DNA of 64,000 nucleotides from Clostridium folliculivorans (GTDB lineage: Bacteria > Bacillota > Clostridia > Clostridiales > Clostridiaceae). The DNA lies in the NCBI RefSeq assembly GCF_024341905.1, contig NZ_BQXY01000009.1, positions 1 to 64,000 on the forward strand, in the 5' to 3' direction. Made by a program: the position numbers and the translations under genes. Under the pieces are notes generated by a model that was given only the letters and a program-made list of their open reading frames with translations, did no database searches and was not told the origin of the DNA. Positions 36,324 through 45,516 of this stretch are shown here, one piece after another (the stretch's first letter is position 1; each line of letters opens with the position of its first letter).

Positions 36324-37214
36324 TTAAAAAAGCGAACTTGTAATTCTTATTTCATCAGTTTTTATAAATCTATTTCCTTTAAATAATCTATCATATATTA
36401 GGTCCATATAATCGATCACCTTATCCAAGTTCATGATTATAAAGAAACTAAGATATCTTTGAAGGTACTTTGAGGCCACTCCATGGAAAATTGATAGCCA
36501 CTTTTTCAAATTTGGCCAAAGATATTTTATTCTATACTCAGCATCTACCTTAATGGATTTATTGCTATTATGTCTTATTGCTATTGATTTAATATATCTG
36601 TCTCCGTATGGAGCAATGTATGATTTATTTTCTATTTTAGAGTAAACTTTCTCATTGAAAACTTCTCTATTCCACCAATGTTTAAATATTGGTTTTATAA
36701 ACATAGAATCTTCTTGCCCTTTTGCACCAATAACCCAAATATCTTCCCTTGGAGTTGAGGCTGCAATTATTTCTGGATTTCTGCACCCTTTAAAGTTCTC
36801 TTTTAAAATAACTTTTCCTACATGTACAACTCCTGATAAACTATCTGGGGTTGAGTCTATGCTTAATGCTTGAAGTATTTTATGTCTCCAATAAAAAGCT
36901 GTCCCAATACTTATATTTAGCTTCTCTGCGCAAAATTTTAAGGTTTTATTTTCGGTCATTAATTCAGTAAATTCCATCCAGGTTCTAGTATTCTTCTTTG
37001 AATAACTCCACAATGAATTAGTTGCGCGTGAAAAAGTTTTATCACACACTTTGCATTTATATCTTTGAATTCCGTTATAAAAACCATATTTAATATGCCA
37101 AGTTGATCCACAAATTGGGCAAGCTTCTACAACTCTATCTTTATAAAAATCTCTTTTTATAACATCATTAGTATGCAAATCAAACTTTTTTAATTCAACA
37201 TCATGCTGTAGCAA
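36324..37214 (-). CDS. IS1595-like transposase relative, apparently without catalytic acids
   Basis: About 296 residues. The N-terminus has a zinc ribbon (ACPICGSTWHIKYGFYNG and RYKCKVCDKTFSRAT), then a helix-turn-helix (ENKTLKFCAEKLNISIGTAFYWRHKIL), exactly the start of IS1595/ISXO2-type transposases. The C-terminal end LKKWLSIFHGVASKYLQRYLSFF is also typical. Between them the family's VEVDETYF-like segment reads VVHVGKVILKENFKG, so the first catalytic Asp and its Glu are gone, and the TDxxxxY segment reads APYGDRY. The frame is intact, which suggests a retained protein rather than a decaying one. A TTG at 37214 with GAGGTG six bases upstream is the likely start; GTG at 37223 overlaps that site. 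No terminal inverted repeats were found. Confidence 0.75.
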   Translation of the reverse strand: MLQHDVELKKFDLHTNDVIKRDFYKDRVVEACPICGSTWHIKYGFYNGIQRYKCKVCDKTFSRATNSLWSYSKKNTRTWMEFTELMTENKTLKFCAEKLNISIGTAFYWRHKILQALSIDSTPDSLSGVVHVGKVILKENFKGCRNPEIIAASTPREDIWVIGAKGQEDSMFIKPIFKHWWNREVFNEKVYSKIENKSYIAPYGDRYIKSIAIRHNSNKSIKVDAEYRIKYLWPNLKKWLSIFHGVASKYLQRYLSFFIIMNLDKVIDYMDLIYDRLFKGNRFIKTDEIRITSSLF

Positions 37215-37326
37215 AAGGAACACCTCACTATGAAAATTTAATAATTAAGCTATCCTCTTAATGCTTGCCACATATTCATGTTTTTAATCATTACCAACAT
37301 TTATTTAATAAATAACTGCATACTAT

Positions 37327-37433
37327 AAAAATTCACTGAAGATCTCTTCTCATATGTTCCATTTATAGTATACAGTTAAAATAATATAACTTTTTATATA
37401 AAGGGGGATACCAACCTTCTTCGGTGAGTTTTT
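37327..37433. repeat. Palindromic repeat with module C type arms
   Basis: AAAAATTCACTGAAG pairs with CTTCTTCGGTGAGTTTTT across about 75 bases that contain a separate TATAGTATACAG dyad. The arms equal the terminator-like hairpin of module C, so this may be a module C hairpin opened by an insertion. The remaining parts of the 37215-37778 gap are AT-rich with no gene; CCTAGGACCAAATTTTATAA near 37651 forms a small dyad with the preceding AAAATTTTGA. Confidence 0.55.
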
Positions 37434-37778
37434 ATCTTATATATATTTTTTAATACAATTTTTAAAATTCCTTAGGGATAACACCAACATATGTTTTAAA
37501 ATTTCAATGTGTAAATTTATATAAATAATTGATAATTACTATTATCTAATATATAGTAATATTGTAAGGTAAAATATTGGTAGAATTAATCATATAAATA
37601 CAAATATAAATTTAATGCATTTTATCTTTTTATGAATATAAAATTTTGACCTAGGACCAAATTTTATAATTATAAAAAGATAAATATATAAAAATTTAAG
37701 AAGTTAAAAAGTTAAAAATTTATGCGTAAAATCAGGCTTAAGGACCTTAAGAGAGTCTAAGAGAGAAAGGACTTAAAT

Positions 37779-38555
37779 ATGGCAGATAATGAACTTAGAA
37801 GTATATTAGATAATCCTATTTCTATAAGAAATATAGAAAATCCAAGTATAGAATTAAAGCTGGCTGCAGTGAAGAAGAATGGATTTGCTATTCAGTATAT
37901 AAAGAATCCAGAATATGAGGTTCAATATGAAGCAGTTAAAAATAATCCGCTAGCGATTGAATATATTGAAGATGCTGAAGAAGATGTAGCGGTTGTAGCA
38001 GTTAAAAGCCTTTGGAACTCACTAAAGGTTATAAAGAATAAAAATGAAAAGGTAGTGACTGAAGCTGTAAAAGCTAAGGGGTGGGCAATTCAATTTGTTG
38101 AGAACCCAAGTATAAAGCTTCAACTAATGGCTGTGTCTAAAGATTATGATGCGATAAAATATATAAAAGCTCCTTCAGAAGAGGTACAGCTTAAGGCTAT
38201 TGAAAATTATTGGGGAGCTATAAGATTTATAGATAAACCAACCTTGAGCGCAAAAAGAGCTGCAATTAAGGCTAGTGAAGAAGCAATCAATTATATCTCG
38301 AATTTTGACTATGAAGATATAAAGCTTTTTATAAGAGACAATATAAATGTAGTTAAATATATACATGACAGCATAGATGTGGACATAGTAGTAGAAGTGC
38401 TGATGGAGGAGTTTGCCAGAGAAGATATCAGTGATAACTATGTGAAAAATTATCTAGAGCTAGAGATACTGGATATGAATAAAGTGAAGTTTATCAGTGA
38501 ATATGGAAGTAAAAGTGCTAAAAAGATATTAGTTGATTATAAGCTATCGATGTAG
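37779..38555 (+). CDS. Repeat protein with DUF4116-like units
   Basis: A soluble 258-residue protein made of about nine helical units of 21-24 residues with the pattern LKLAAVKKNGFAIQYIKNPSxE. Good examples are VQYEAVKNNPLAIEYIEDA, VVTEAVKAKGWAIQFVENPS and VQLKAIENYWGAIRFIDKP. The units resemble DUF4116 repeats and HEAT-like solenoids, so it is probably a protein-binding scaffold. GAGAGAAAGGAC precedes the ATG. The MoxR ATPase gene starts 14 bases downstream, so the two are cotranscribed and likely work together, the repeat protein perhaps as an adaptor for the ATPase. Function is otherwise unknown. Confidence 0.8.
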   Translation: MADNELRSILDNPISIRNIENPSIELKLAAVKKNGFAIQYIKNPEYEVQYEAVKNNPLAIEYIEDAEEDVAVVAVKSLWNSLKVIKNKNEKVVTEAVKAKGWAIQFVENPSIKLQLMAVSKDYDAIKYIKAPSEEVQLKAIENYWGAIRFIDKPTLSAKRAAIKASEEAINYISNFDYEDIKLFIRDNINVVKYIHDSIDVDIVVEVLMEEFAREDISDNYVKNYLELEILDMNKVKFISEYGSKSAKKILVDYKLSM

Positions 38556-38568
38556 AGAAGGTGACGGT

Positions 38569-39696
38569 ATGAATTTTGGTGAAGCATTAAAAACAGTTGA
38601 ATTAGTTTTAGAAGCAGGGGATGTGCCTCTTATTATAGGTGAAAGTGGAATTGGAAAGACTTCTTTAATTAAGGAGTTATGTGAAAAAAATAGGTATTAC
38701 CTTGTAAATATAGATGCCAATCTTCTTAAAGAAGGAGAGATTGGTGGATTACCAATGGTTGAGGATAGAGAGTATATCATTGGTGGCAAAAAAGTAAAGA
38801 GAAAAACTACTATTTATGCTACACATTCTAAGCTTGTAGAGGTTGATGAGGCTTTAGAAGATGGAAGCACCAGTTTGGTTTTGCTTTTTATAGATGAGCT
38901 TAATAGATGTGAGCATGCAGTACAGCAGGAGCTTATGAATCTTATACTTAATAGAGAAATTAATGGTTATAAACTATCATATAGAGTTCATGTGGTAGCT
39001 GCTATGAATCCTTCAAACAAGTATGATGGGTTTGAGGAAAGCGACTATCAAGTTGTGGACATGGATCCTGCTCAGGAGGACAGATTTGTTTGGGTCAACA
39101 TGGATTCAGATGTTAAGTCGTGGATAAAGTGGGCTATGAGTAAAGGTGATATTCATGGGGATGTTATTCAATTTATATCTACCTTTCCAGAATACCTTCA
39201 CACACCAGATTCTAAGGACAGCATTAAAGCGACTCCGAGAAGTTGGGAAAGAATATCTAAGGCTTATAGAGTTTACTTAAAGAATAAAGATAGTATATCC
39301 TTTGATATATTTTACAATGTGGTTAAGGGAAATGTAGGAACCAGTATTTCAGGAGACTTTATAAACTTCGTGAAAAATTTAAAGACACCACTTATAACTG
39401 CTGCAGATATATTTGAAGATGATATTTTATCCTTCGAATTGAAGGAAAGAACTAAAAATGAAAGCCATTCTAGACTTTATATAATTGCCAAGAACTGCTT
39501 AGAATTCTTGGAGAGTTTAGAAGGGGAAAGAAGTAATAAAATAGCTGTTTTCTCAGAACTATTAAAGGTTTATCCTAAGGACTTGAGGCTTGGGATAATG
39601 AAGGAAATAAAAAGTGACTATTCTTCTAGTGGGTTATATCAAGAAATTCTAGATACTGAAGATTTCTTAGATGCATTCTTTGATATATTTGAATAG
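38569..39696 (+). CDS. MoxR-type AAA+ ATPase
   Basis: A 375-residue AAA+ protein of the MoxR/RavA-like branch. Walker A is GESGIGKT (residues 24-31), the DANLLKEGEIGGLPM segment follows, and Walker B is LLFIDELNR with Arg and sensor I in VHVVAAMNPSN. A C-terminal helical lid lies after residue 230. MoxR ATPases act as chaperones that load metals or mature complexes together with VWA-domain partners; here the partner is the next gene. The ATG at 38569 is chosen over the overlapping upstream frame because GAGAAGGTGA precedes it. The three genes 37779-41227 look like one functional set. Confidence 0.9.
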   Translation: MNFGEALKTVELVLEAGDVPLIIGESGIGKTSLIKELCEKNRYYLVNIDANLLKEGEIGGLPMVEDREYIIGGKKVKRKTTIYATHSKLVEVDEALEDGSTSLVLLFIDELNRCEHAVQQELMNLILNREINGYKLSYRVHVVAAMNPSNKYDGFEESDYQVVDMDPAQEDRFVWVNMDSDVKSWIKWAMSKGDIHGDVIQFISTFPEYLHTPDSKDSIKATPRSWERISKAYRVYLKNKDSISFDIFYNVVKGNVGTSISGDFINFVKNLKTPLITAADIFEDDILSFELKERTKNESHSRLYIIAKNCLEFLESLEGERSNKIAVFSELLKVYPKDLRLGIMKEIKSDYSSSGLYQEILDTEDFLDAFFDIFE

Positions 39697-39793
39697 TGTA
39701 CGTAGTAGGTTTATAATTAAGTATTTTGTTGGAGTAAAGGTGTTACTTCATTAAAAAGGCTTTAAAATATAGATTTCAATATGAAGTAGTAAT

Positions 39794-39863
39794 CTATAGA
39801 TAAACCAGTTCTAAATAGAATCTTTATTTGGATAAATTCTAATATGAGGTAGTTTATCTATAG
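39794..39863 (+). repeat. Short module B-like palindrome inside an operon
   Basis: Perfect 12-base arms CTATAGATAAAC and GTTTATCTATAG bound about 70 bases. The flanking bases (AGTTC and GAGGTA) extend the arms imperfectly. A related dyad (GTTACTTCATT with AATATGAAGTAGTAATC) precedes it at about 39743-39795. Both lie between the MoxR and VWA genes. Confidence 0.7.
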
Positions 39864-39892
39864 ATAATTCCTTAATAAGGATGTGATAATAT

Positions 39893-41227
39893 ATGAATTT
39901 TGATATAAGAAGAAGAGAATTACTTAGGAAAACAACTACATGGAAAAGTGAAAATGATGTTAATGAGAGTTTTAAAAGAGGCTTTAATGAGTTAATAGAG
40001 CAAGTGATAATAAGTATGTTAGAAAAAGAGGATAACTTTTTTGGTCAATTTCTCATACAAGTAAAGAGAGGTATTAAGCTAGATATAACTTGGCCTATTG
40101 CTACTGAACCTCTTATATCAGGCTTCAATATGTACTTTAACCCTATCCTATTTCTTCAATGCGAACTTAAAGAGATGCAGGCGCTTTTTAAGCATGAAAT
40201 CTATCATATAATGCTTGGGCATTATGAAAGACAACGAGCTTTAAGAGATAAGTATTCTAATATAGCTATAAGTAAGGCTATGGACATAGCGGTTAATCAG
40301 TATATAGAGCATCTTCCTGCCTGGTGTGACAGGCTATATACTGTTAACTTAGAATATGAGCTTGAACTTAAGGAAGATATGACGATGGAACAGTACGCTG
40401 AGGGATTGCAGAAAGCAATAACTAAAAAGGGGAAAAAGGCTAAGGCAAAGACTAAAGAAAGTATAGTTACAAGTATTGATGTAGAAAGTGCGCATGATAC
40501 CTGGGAAAATACTAGTATATCTGAAGATATATTAAAAGAGATAAAGAAAAAGACTGCTTTAAACGCTTATAAAGGAAAGGCTCCTAAGAATATTGAAAAG
40601 TATATATTAGCTCTAGATGAAAAACCTGAAATCCAATGGAGTGATTACTTAAAAAAGTTAATACCTTCTGTAAGATGTGGATATAAAAAAACAATTACTC
40701 GTAAGGATAGAAGGCAGCCAGAAAGATTGGATTTAAGAGGAAAACTTCCAAGTGTAATGCCTAAGATCTTAGTGGCCATTGATATAAGTGCATCTATGAG
40801 TGATAACGAAGTGAATAATATAATGATTGAGATTTTGGCCATATCAAAGAGTAAAAGTGCAGAAATTACAGTTATTGAATGCGACAATGAGATAAGGAGA
40901 GTATATGGTTTATCCTCTCCAAAGGATATAAAAAAGAGAATGAGTAAAAGTGGAGCAACTAAATTCTCACCGGTATTTGAATATATGAAAAAAGAGAATA
41001 TGAGAAAGCATATTTTAATATACTTTACTGATGGATTAGGTGAAGAAGAGCTTACTGTAAAACCAATAAATAAAGATATCCTATGGGTGCTTACTGGTAA
41101 GGAAGAACTTAGCTTAAAGAAGTCTACTGGAATAGTAAAAAGACTTACTAGAGAAGAAACAATAAAATATGGATATGATTATGGTCTACAGGCCATGAGA
41201 GATGTTATACATGACTGGCCCAGATAA
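39893..41227 (+). CDS. DUF2201 putative metallopeptidase with VWA domain
   Basis: A 444-residue soluble protein. The N-terminal domain contains a zinc-protease motif HEIYHIMLGH (His101-Glu102-x2-His105), matching the DUF2201 putative metallopeptidase family (PF13203). A Lys-rich linker lies at 175-190. The C-terminal VWA-like domain starts near 290 with ILVAIDISASMSDNEV, giving the MIDAS Asp297-x-Ser299-x-Ser301, and has ILIYFTDGLGEEEL as a later metal-site Asp. Such proteins are commonly paired with a MoxR ATPase, as here. Whether the HExxH is an active protease is unknown. It starts 197 bases after the ATPase, with a palindrome in between; AAGGATGTGAT precedes the ATG. Confidence 0.88.
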   Translation: MNFDIRRRELLRKTTTWKSENDVNESFKRGFNELIEQVIISMLEKEDNFFGQFLIQVKRGIKLDITWPIATEPLISGFNMYFNPILFLQCELKEMQALFKHEIYHIMLGHYERQRALRDKYSNIAISKAMDIAVNQYIEHLPAWCDRLYTVNLEYELELKEDMTMEQYAEGLQKAITKKGKKAKAKTKESIVTSIDVESAHDTWENTSISEDILKEIKKKTALNAYKGKAPKNIEKYILALDEKPEIQWSDYLKKLIPSVRCGYKKTITRKDRRQPERLDLRGKLPSVMPKILVAIDISASMSDNEVNNIMIEILAISKSKSAEITVIECDNEIRRVYGLSSPKDIKKRMSKSGATKFSPVFEYMKKENMRKHILIYFTDGLGEEELTVKPINKDILWVLTGKEELSLKKSTGIVKRLTREETIKYGYDYGLQAMRDVIHDWPR

Positions 41228-41419
41228 AGATGTATATAGTGTTACATTATGTAACGTTAAAAAACTTAAATTAATAAAAAATTCATAATCTTCGTAATAT
41301 CAAATATAGCTGAATGATACATCCTATGGTAAAATGTAATCTATAGGTATTTATGCGAGGATTATGAATTTACACATGTTTGAATTTGTCTTAAGCCTTG
41401 TAGCTCGGGGGGAGATTAT

Positions 41420-42064
41420 ATGGGAAAGATTAAAAGTTCTCAGTATGTTACTTTTATTGTGGTGATTTTACTTATAAGTTTAATTGTAAATGTTTTCTTA
41501 AGTGTTGATAACGGAAACTACAGGGAGAGGATTGGAAAAAAGTCTTCTGATGAACTAGAGACAATAATTCATGGAAATGAAACTATTAATCAAATATTGG
41601 CTAATTCAATACAGAGCAAGTGTATATTAAAAACTGATTTAGTTAAATTATCTTCCCAATATGATCAGGTGTATATAGGGGTTTGGAAGTTAATGGATGA
41701 CTACTCATATTACAAGCAATCTAAGAGATTTGTGTTTAATAATGATTCGACTATTAATAGTGACATTACAAACGATACAATTAATAAAATAAAGCTATAT
41801 GTAAATAAGTTTATAGAAAGTAATGCTAACTCAAATGGGGACAAGATAGAACTTAAAAGCAGTGATTTGCTGAATTTTAAGAAGATGAGCGATTTTTCAA
41901 AGGAATTAGATGCTTATTTTCAGACAACTATAAAGAAAAACTCTAATGACGGAACTTATGATGGGATGAAGGATAAGATAGAAGTAAAGAATTTATGGAT
42001 TGATATGCTAAACAAGATATTTAATATAAGTAATAACTATTCAAGCTTTGAGTTTAAGGCTTAG
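41420..42064 (+). CDS. Hypothetical membrane-anchored protein, 214 aa
   Basis: One N-terminal membrane helix (YVTFIVVILLISLIVNVFL) is followed by about 185 mainly helical extracytoplasmic residues, rich in Lys, Asp and Asn, with no recognised domain. It could be an exported protein with an uncleaved signal anchor. GGGGGGAGA provides a strong ribosome site. It is 190 bases from the VWA gene and may not be part of that unit. A small GTTACATTATGTAAC dyad lies at about 41242-41256. Confidence 0.7.
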   Translation: MGKIKSSQYVTFIVVILLISLIVNVFLSVDNGNYRERIGKKSSDELETIIHGNETINQILANSIQSKCILKTDLVKLSSQYDQVYIGVWKLMDDYSYYKQSKRFVFNNDSTINSDITNDTINKIKLYVNKFIESNANSNGDKIELKSSDLLNFKKMSDFSKELDAYFQTTIKKNSNDGTYDGMKDKIEVKNLWIDMLNKIFNISNNYSSFEFKA

Positions 42065-42136
42065 AATTTCCGAAAATCATTTAATTCTAATAGCTTACTC
42101 ATATAGTATCTCCGCAGTAACAACTTAATTTCAACA
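42065..42136 (+). repeat. Right half of module A directly after a stop codon
   Basis: CATTTAATTCTAATAGCTT, ACTCATATAGTATCTCCGC and AGTAACAACTTAATTTC match the right end of full module A copies (62560-62618, 63857-63910). The left half is absent. Confidence 0.65.
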
Positions 42137-42218
42137 ATAATATTTAACTGAGATAAGATTATTATAATATAAAAATTATTTGGCTAAGTATAATAATTAA
42201 AGAATAATATAAAAATAA

Positions 42219-42249
42219 AAGGAAGAGATATTTATGTCTCTTCCTTTTT
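42219..42249. terminator. Bidirectional terminator between convergent genes
   Basis: AAAGGAAGAGA pairs with TCTCTTCCTTT around TATTTATG, with A and T tracts at the sides. Confidence 0.88.
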
Positions 42250-42291
42250 GAGGATAATTATTCAAATGATTACCGAAGGTAAAGATAGTTA

Positions 42292-42618
42292 CTAGTGGCA
42301 ACCACCACAAGAACCACAGCCATCTTCAGATTCAATTATAGGTCTTAGTGATAAGCCTCTGCCATCATTTTCTTCTGTTGATAAAATGATAAAACCACCA
42401 AATTCATCAACTAAATTAGGCTCTACTAGGAAAGTAATATCATTTACTTTTTCAACTACATCATTTTCATGTGATTCGTCAACAGAGATATTAAAGACTG
42501 GACCACTACAACCGTGACCTGCAAGGTTTATTCTGATGTTATAGTTGTCGATCTCATTTTCATCTAAGAACCCTTTGAATTCCTCATAAGCTGATGTGCT
42601 TATTGTTATTTTTTCCAT
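42292..42618 (-). CDS. HesB/IscA-like protein
   Basis: A 108-residue protein with the HesB/IscA-like fold (PF01521-like): an N-terminal KITISTSAYEEFKGFL, a central INLAGHGCSGPVFNIS with one Cys, FLVEPNLVDEFGGFIIL, and a C-terminal CGSCGGCH. The order Cys in the centre and a Cys cluster at the end matches clostridial HesB-like proteins, some of which are selenoproteins; here all positions are ordinary Cys codons. A role in Fe-S or metal handling is plausible. The ATG at 42618 has TAGGTGAT in front. Confidence 0.82.
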   Translation of the reverse strand: MEKITISTSAYEEFKGFLDENEIDNYNIRINLAGHGCSGPVFNISVDESHENDVVEKVNDITFLVEPNLVDEFGGFIILSTEENDGRGLSLRPIIESEDGCGSCGGCH

Positions 42619-42774
42619 AAAAATCACCTACTTGATAATAAATAGTATTTAAAACTTGTTTTCAGTATATACCTATTAATTATTAAATGCAAGTGTTTTA
42701 CTTTATTATAATGTTTGAATATGTTGGAAAAAATGATACAATATAAATATAAAATATAGAATTGAGGGGACAGC

Positions 42775-43518
42775 ATGATTCCGTTTGAAGAGGAATTTTA
42801 TATTGATAAACTAAAGATATATTACGATAAATTTAAAAATGCTAAGTTTAATAATCTGATTATAAATGAGAATTATTTAAATAGATTAGAAGGTTATCTT
42901 TTTTTAGAAAATGAACTTTCATATAATAACGATAAATTACAAATACTAGAGCTTACTAATGGTGAAAGAAAGTATATGCAGTTTTCGCCTAAAGAAGTTC
43001 AAGGTTCTTTTGAGGCTATTAAAAGAGTAAAAGGAAAAGTTGGAGTAGTTGGACTTGGAATGGGATACTTTCTTCAAGAAATATTAAAAAAGGAAGAAGT
43101 AACTGATATAGTAGTTTATGAAAAGGATAAGGATGTAATCAGTCTTTATGAAGCTAATTTTAGCATCAGTGAGAAAGTTAAATTAATAAATTGTGATGCG
43201 TTTGAAGCTCAGAGAGAAACTTTTGATTTTTTCTACGTAGATATTTATAATTATGAACTTTCAAAAGATGTTGTAAATCATTTTATTAAATTTAATGAAC
43301 TTCATAATATAGAAAATTATTTGTTTTGGGGAATGGAGCACTTTTTGTTAAGTTGTAAGGTGGAGGAAATAGCTTGGGTATATGTGCCAGAGTTATGGAT
43401 GGAAATGGCTAGAGATTTATTTGAGAGATTTAATGATTCGAAATACATACAATATTTTAAACAATTAGATGAAAATTTAGTAGAATGTGTATTAAATGAA
43501 TTTACAAAAGTACTATAA
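42775..43518 (+). CDS. Class I methyltransferase-fold protein
   Basis: 247 residues. The centre has a SAM-binding Rossmann motif, VGVVGLGMGYFLQEIL, followed by DIVVYEKDKDVISLYE with the acidic end of strand 2, and a later FDFFYVDIYN. It resembles spermidine-synthase-like or uncharacterised methyltransferases. The usual catalytic residues of aminopropyltransferases are not evident, so the reaction is unknown. GAGGGGAC precedes the ATG. Monocistronic, with a terminator. Confidence 0.75.
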   Translation: MIPFEEEFYIDKLKIYYDKFKNAKFNNLIINENYLNRLEGYLFLENELSYNNDKLQILELTNGERKYMQFSPKEVQGSFEAIKRVKGKVGVVGLGMGYFLQEILKKEEVTDIVVYEKDKDVISLYEANFSISEKVKLINCDAFEAQRETFDFFYVDIYNYELSKDVVNHFIKFNELHNIENYLFWGMEHFLLSCKVEEIAWVYVPELWMEMARDLFERFNDSKYIQYFKQLDENLVECVLNEFTKVL

Positions 43519-43528
43519 AGGTTTTGGA

Positions 43529-43560
43529 TATTGAAAAATCGCTTTTGCGATTTTTTTTTA
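43529..43560 (+). terminator. Terminator of the methyltransferase-like gene
   Basis: AAAAATCGC and GCGATTTTT pair around TTTT and are followed by more T. Confidence 0.9.
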
Positions 43561-43735
43561 TTCTTTAGGAAATTATAGTAAAGATAAGTTTGTTGTTAAA
43601 TATGTGTATAAGGCTCAAATGCAGATATAGTCGAAAGAATAAAAAAAGACAAATTATATCGACTGCTAGATTTTTCTCATATACATCCGGAAAGTTAGAT
43701 GCGTAGAAAAAGGGAGCTTCAGAGTTTTTTTTATT
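43551..43735 (+). repeat. Composite palindromic repeat (extra module plus module C)
   Basis: TTTTTTATTCTTTAGG and TCGAAAGAATAAAAAAAG are inverted ends of a left module of about 100 bases, the same ends as at 48383-48481 and 25485-25560. A degenerate module C follows (CGACTGCTAGATTTTTC, CGGAAAGTTAGATGCGTAG, GCTTCAGAGTTTTTTTT). The rest of the gap to 44055 is AT-rich, with a near-direct repeat of ATACATGCATAAAGGATA-like words at about 43808-43850. Confidence 0.65.
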
Positions 43736-44055
43736 TACATAGATAGAAAATTAAAGAAGTTAGTTCTAGATACGATAATAAAGAGTTGTTGTGATAAAAA
43801 AGTCGTTTATACATGCATAAAGGATACTTTATGATACATGAATAAAGGATAGTTTGCATCGGAATTGTAGGTTCATAAATGGTTAATTGAGGTAATACAA
43901 GCAAATATTTATTTAAATCAACAAATTGGTTACAAAATATTTGAATTTAAAATAAAACTTTATATATTATGTATAATTATGTAATTCTATATAATATTGT
44001 GTTATAATCTGTAAGTATGAAAATTTTAATGTTTTATCATAGTAAAGGATGAAGT

Positions 44056-45498
44056 ATGGGGAGTTTATATTATTTTATAATAGTTATTGTTTCATATGCG
44101 ATTTTTTCAACGATATTTATGATCTACAATATAATAGAACCTAAAAAATATTTTGGATATATATCATTAAGTCATATTGTAGGAATATTTACTACAGTTG
44201 CAACTTTATATAGAGAAGTTTACTATAGTTCAATAGCAAAAGGTTTATCTGTATTTTTCTTTCTAATCTGTCATTTCATAATATACATAGCACTATTAGA
44301 ATTTATGGGGAAAAGGATAAAAAAATCATATCTTATTACAATGTTTATAGTGCTGATTATGGATTTAGTTGCTATTTATGATTTTAATATAGTTTCCGTT
44401 ATTATACATAAGGTATTTTTAATGTCCATTTACATATATATAGGAAAGAAATTTATTAAGCACACAAATACAATAAGCAGGAGAGCTTTTGGGATAGTTG
44501 CTATATTTCTTTCATCATTCCAGATTATTTATTTCATATTGAGTTTATTTTTAGATCTTCAAAGATTTAAGGTGGATCTTGTGGCTTATTTGGTACAAAG
44601 TTTTATATTATCTTTACTTCTTATAGCAATTACTATAGAAGAGTCAAGAAAGAATATGGATTTAAAGTTAATGGATCTGAAGAATCAAGTTGAGAGTAAA
44701 AAGATTATGCTAGAAGAGGCTTACGAAGTAGATAAGCTTAAAAATGAGTTTATAGTAAATATATCACACGAGTTAAGGACACCTATAAATATACTTTATA
44801 GTAGTATACAATTGATTGAACATACTGATATTAAAAATAATGAAGATAGTGTTAGAAATTATCTGCTCAGTATGAAGGGGAATGTAAGAAGACTTATTAA
44901 GCTTGTAAATAACTTCATATATATAAGCGCTATTGATACAGGTTACATGAAGTTAAAAATGGGTAACTATGACATAGTGGAGTTTATTGAATCTTTAACT
45001 TTATCAACAGTTGATACTGCTAATGAAAAAAACATAGAATTGGTATTTGATACTGATTTTGAAGAAAATATGATAGCCTTTGATAGTGAAAAGCTAGAGA
45101 GAATTATGCTAAATCTGCTTTCAAATGCCTTTAAGTATACAAAATCAGGGGGACATATAGAAGTAGTTCTATCTAAAGAAGATCAATATGTAGTTATAAG
45201 TGTAAAAGATGATGGTGAAGGAATTCCTGAAGACATGCAACCCAAAATATTCGATAGATTTGTAAGAGGAACTAGTTCTCTCGTAAGAGAAAATGAGGGA
45301 AGTGGTATTGGGTTATCTTTAGTGAAAGAACTTGTAGACATGCATGGTGGGAAGATCTTACTAGAAAGTAAAATCAACGAGGGAAGTACTTTTAAAGTAT
45401 ATTTACCTGATAAAGAAAAAGATGATTTAGATGTTAATTTAGTTGAAAGTCTAGTAAATAGTGAAAATAAAGATATAGAGTTCTCTGACTTGCTTTAG
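44056..45498 (+). CDS. Orphan membrane histidine kinase
   Basis: 480 residues. Six to seven hydrophobic helices in the first 195 residues form a membrane sensor of the MASE3-like type. A coiled coil leads to HisKA with the phospho-accepting His238 in NISHELRTPINIL, then HATPase with N box ERIMLNLLSNAFKY, G1 VKDDGEGIPED, and G2 ENEGSGIGLSLVKEL. All kinase motifs are intact. No response regulator gene is adjacent, which fits the orphan kinases of clostridia that feed Spo0A or other regulators; that link is speculation here. The ATG follows AAAGGATGAAGT. Confidence 0.9.
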   Translation: MGSLYYFIIVIVSYAIFSTIFMIYNIIEPKKYFGYISLSHIVGIFTTVATLYREVYYSSIAKGLSVFFFLICHFIIYIALLEFMGKRIKKSYLITMFIVLIMDLVAIYDFNIVSVIIHKVFLMSIYIYIGKKFIKHTNTISRRAFGIVAIFLSSFQIIYFILSLFLDLQRFKVDLVAYLVQSFILSLLLIAITIEESRKNMDLKLMDLKNQVESKKIMLEEAYEVDKLKNEFIVNISHELRTPINILYSSIQLIEHTDIKNNEDSVRNYLLSMKGNVRRLIKLVNNFIYISAIDTGYMKLKMGNYDIVEFIESLTLSTVDTANEKNIELVFDTDFEENMIAFDSEKLERIMLNLLSNAFKYTKSGGHIEVVLSKEDQYVVISVKDDGEGIPEDMQPKIFDRFVRGTSSLVRENEGSGIGLSLVKELVDMHGGKILLESKINEGSTFKVYLPDKEKDDLDVNLVESLVNSENKDIEFSDLL

Positions 45499-45516
45499 TA
45501 TGCATTAATTAAAATT

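Noticed and set aside
36324..37223. An intact insertion sequence
   Set aside because: The catalytic acids look lost and no terminal inverted repeats or target duplications were found around the gene, so it is listed as a CDS rather than a mobile element.
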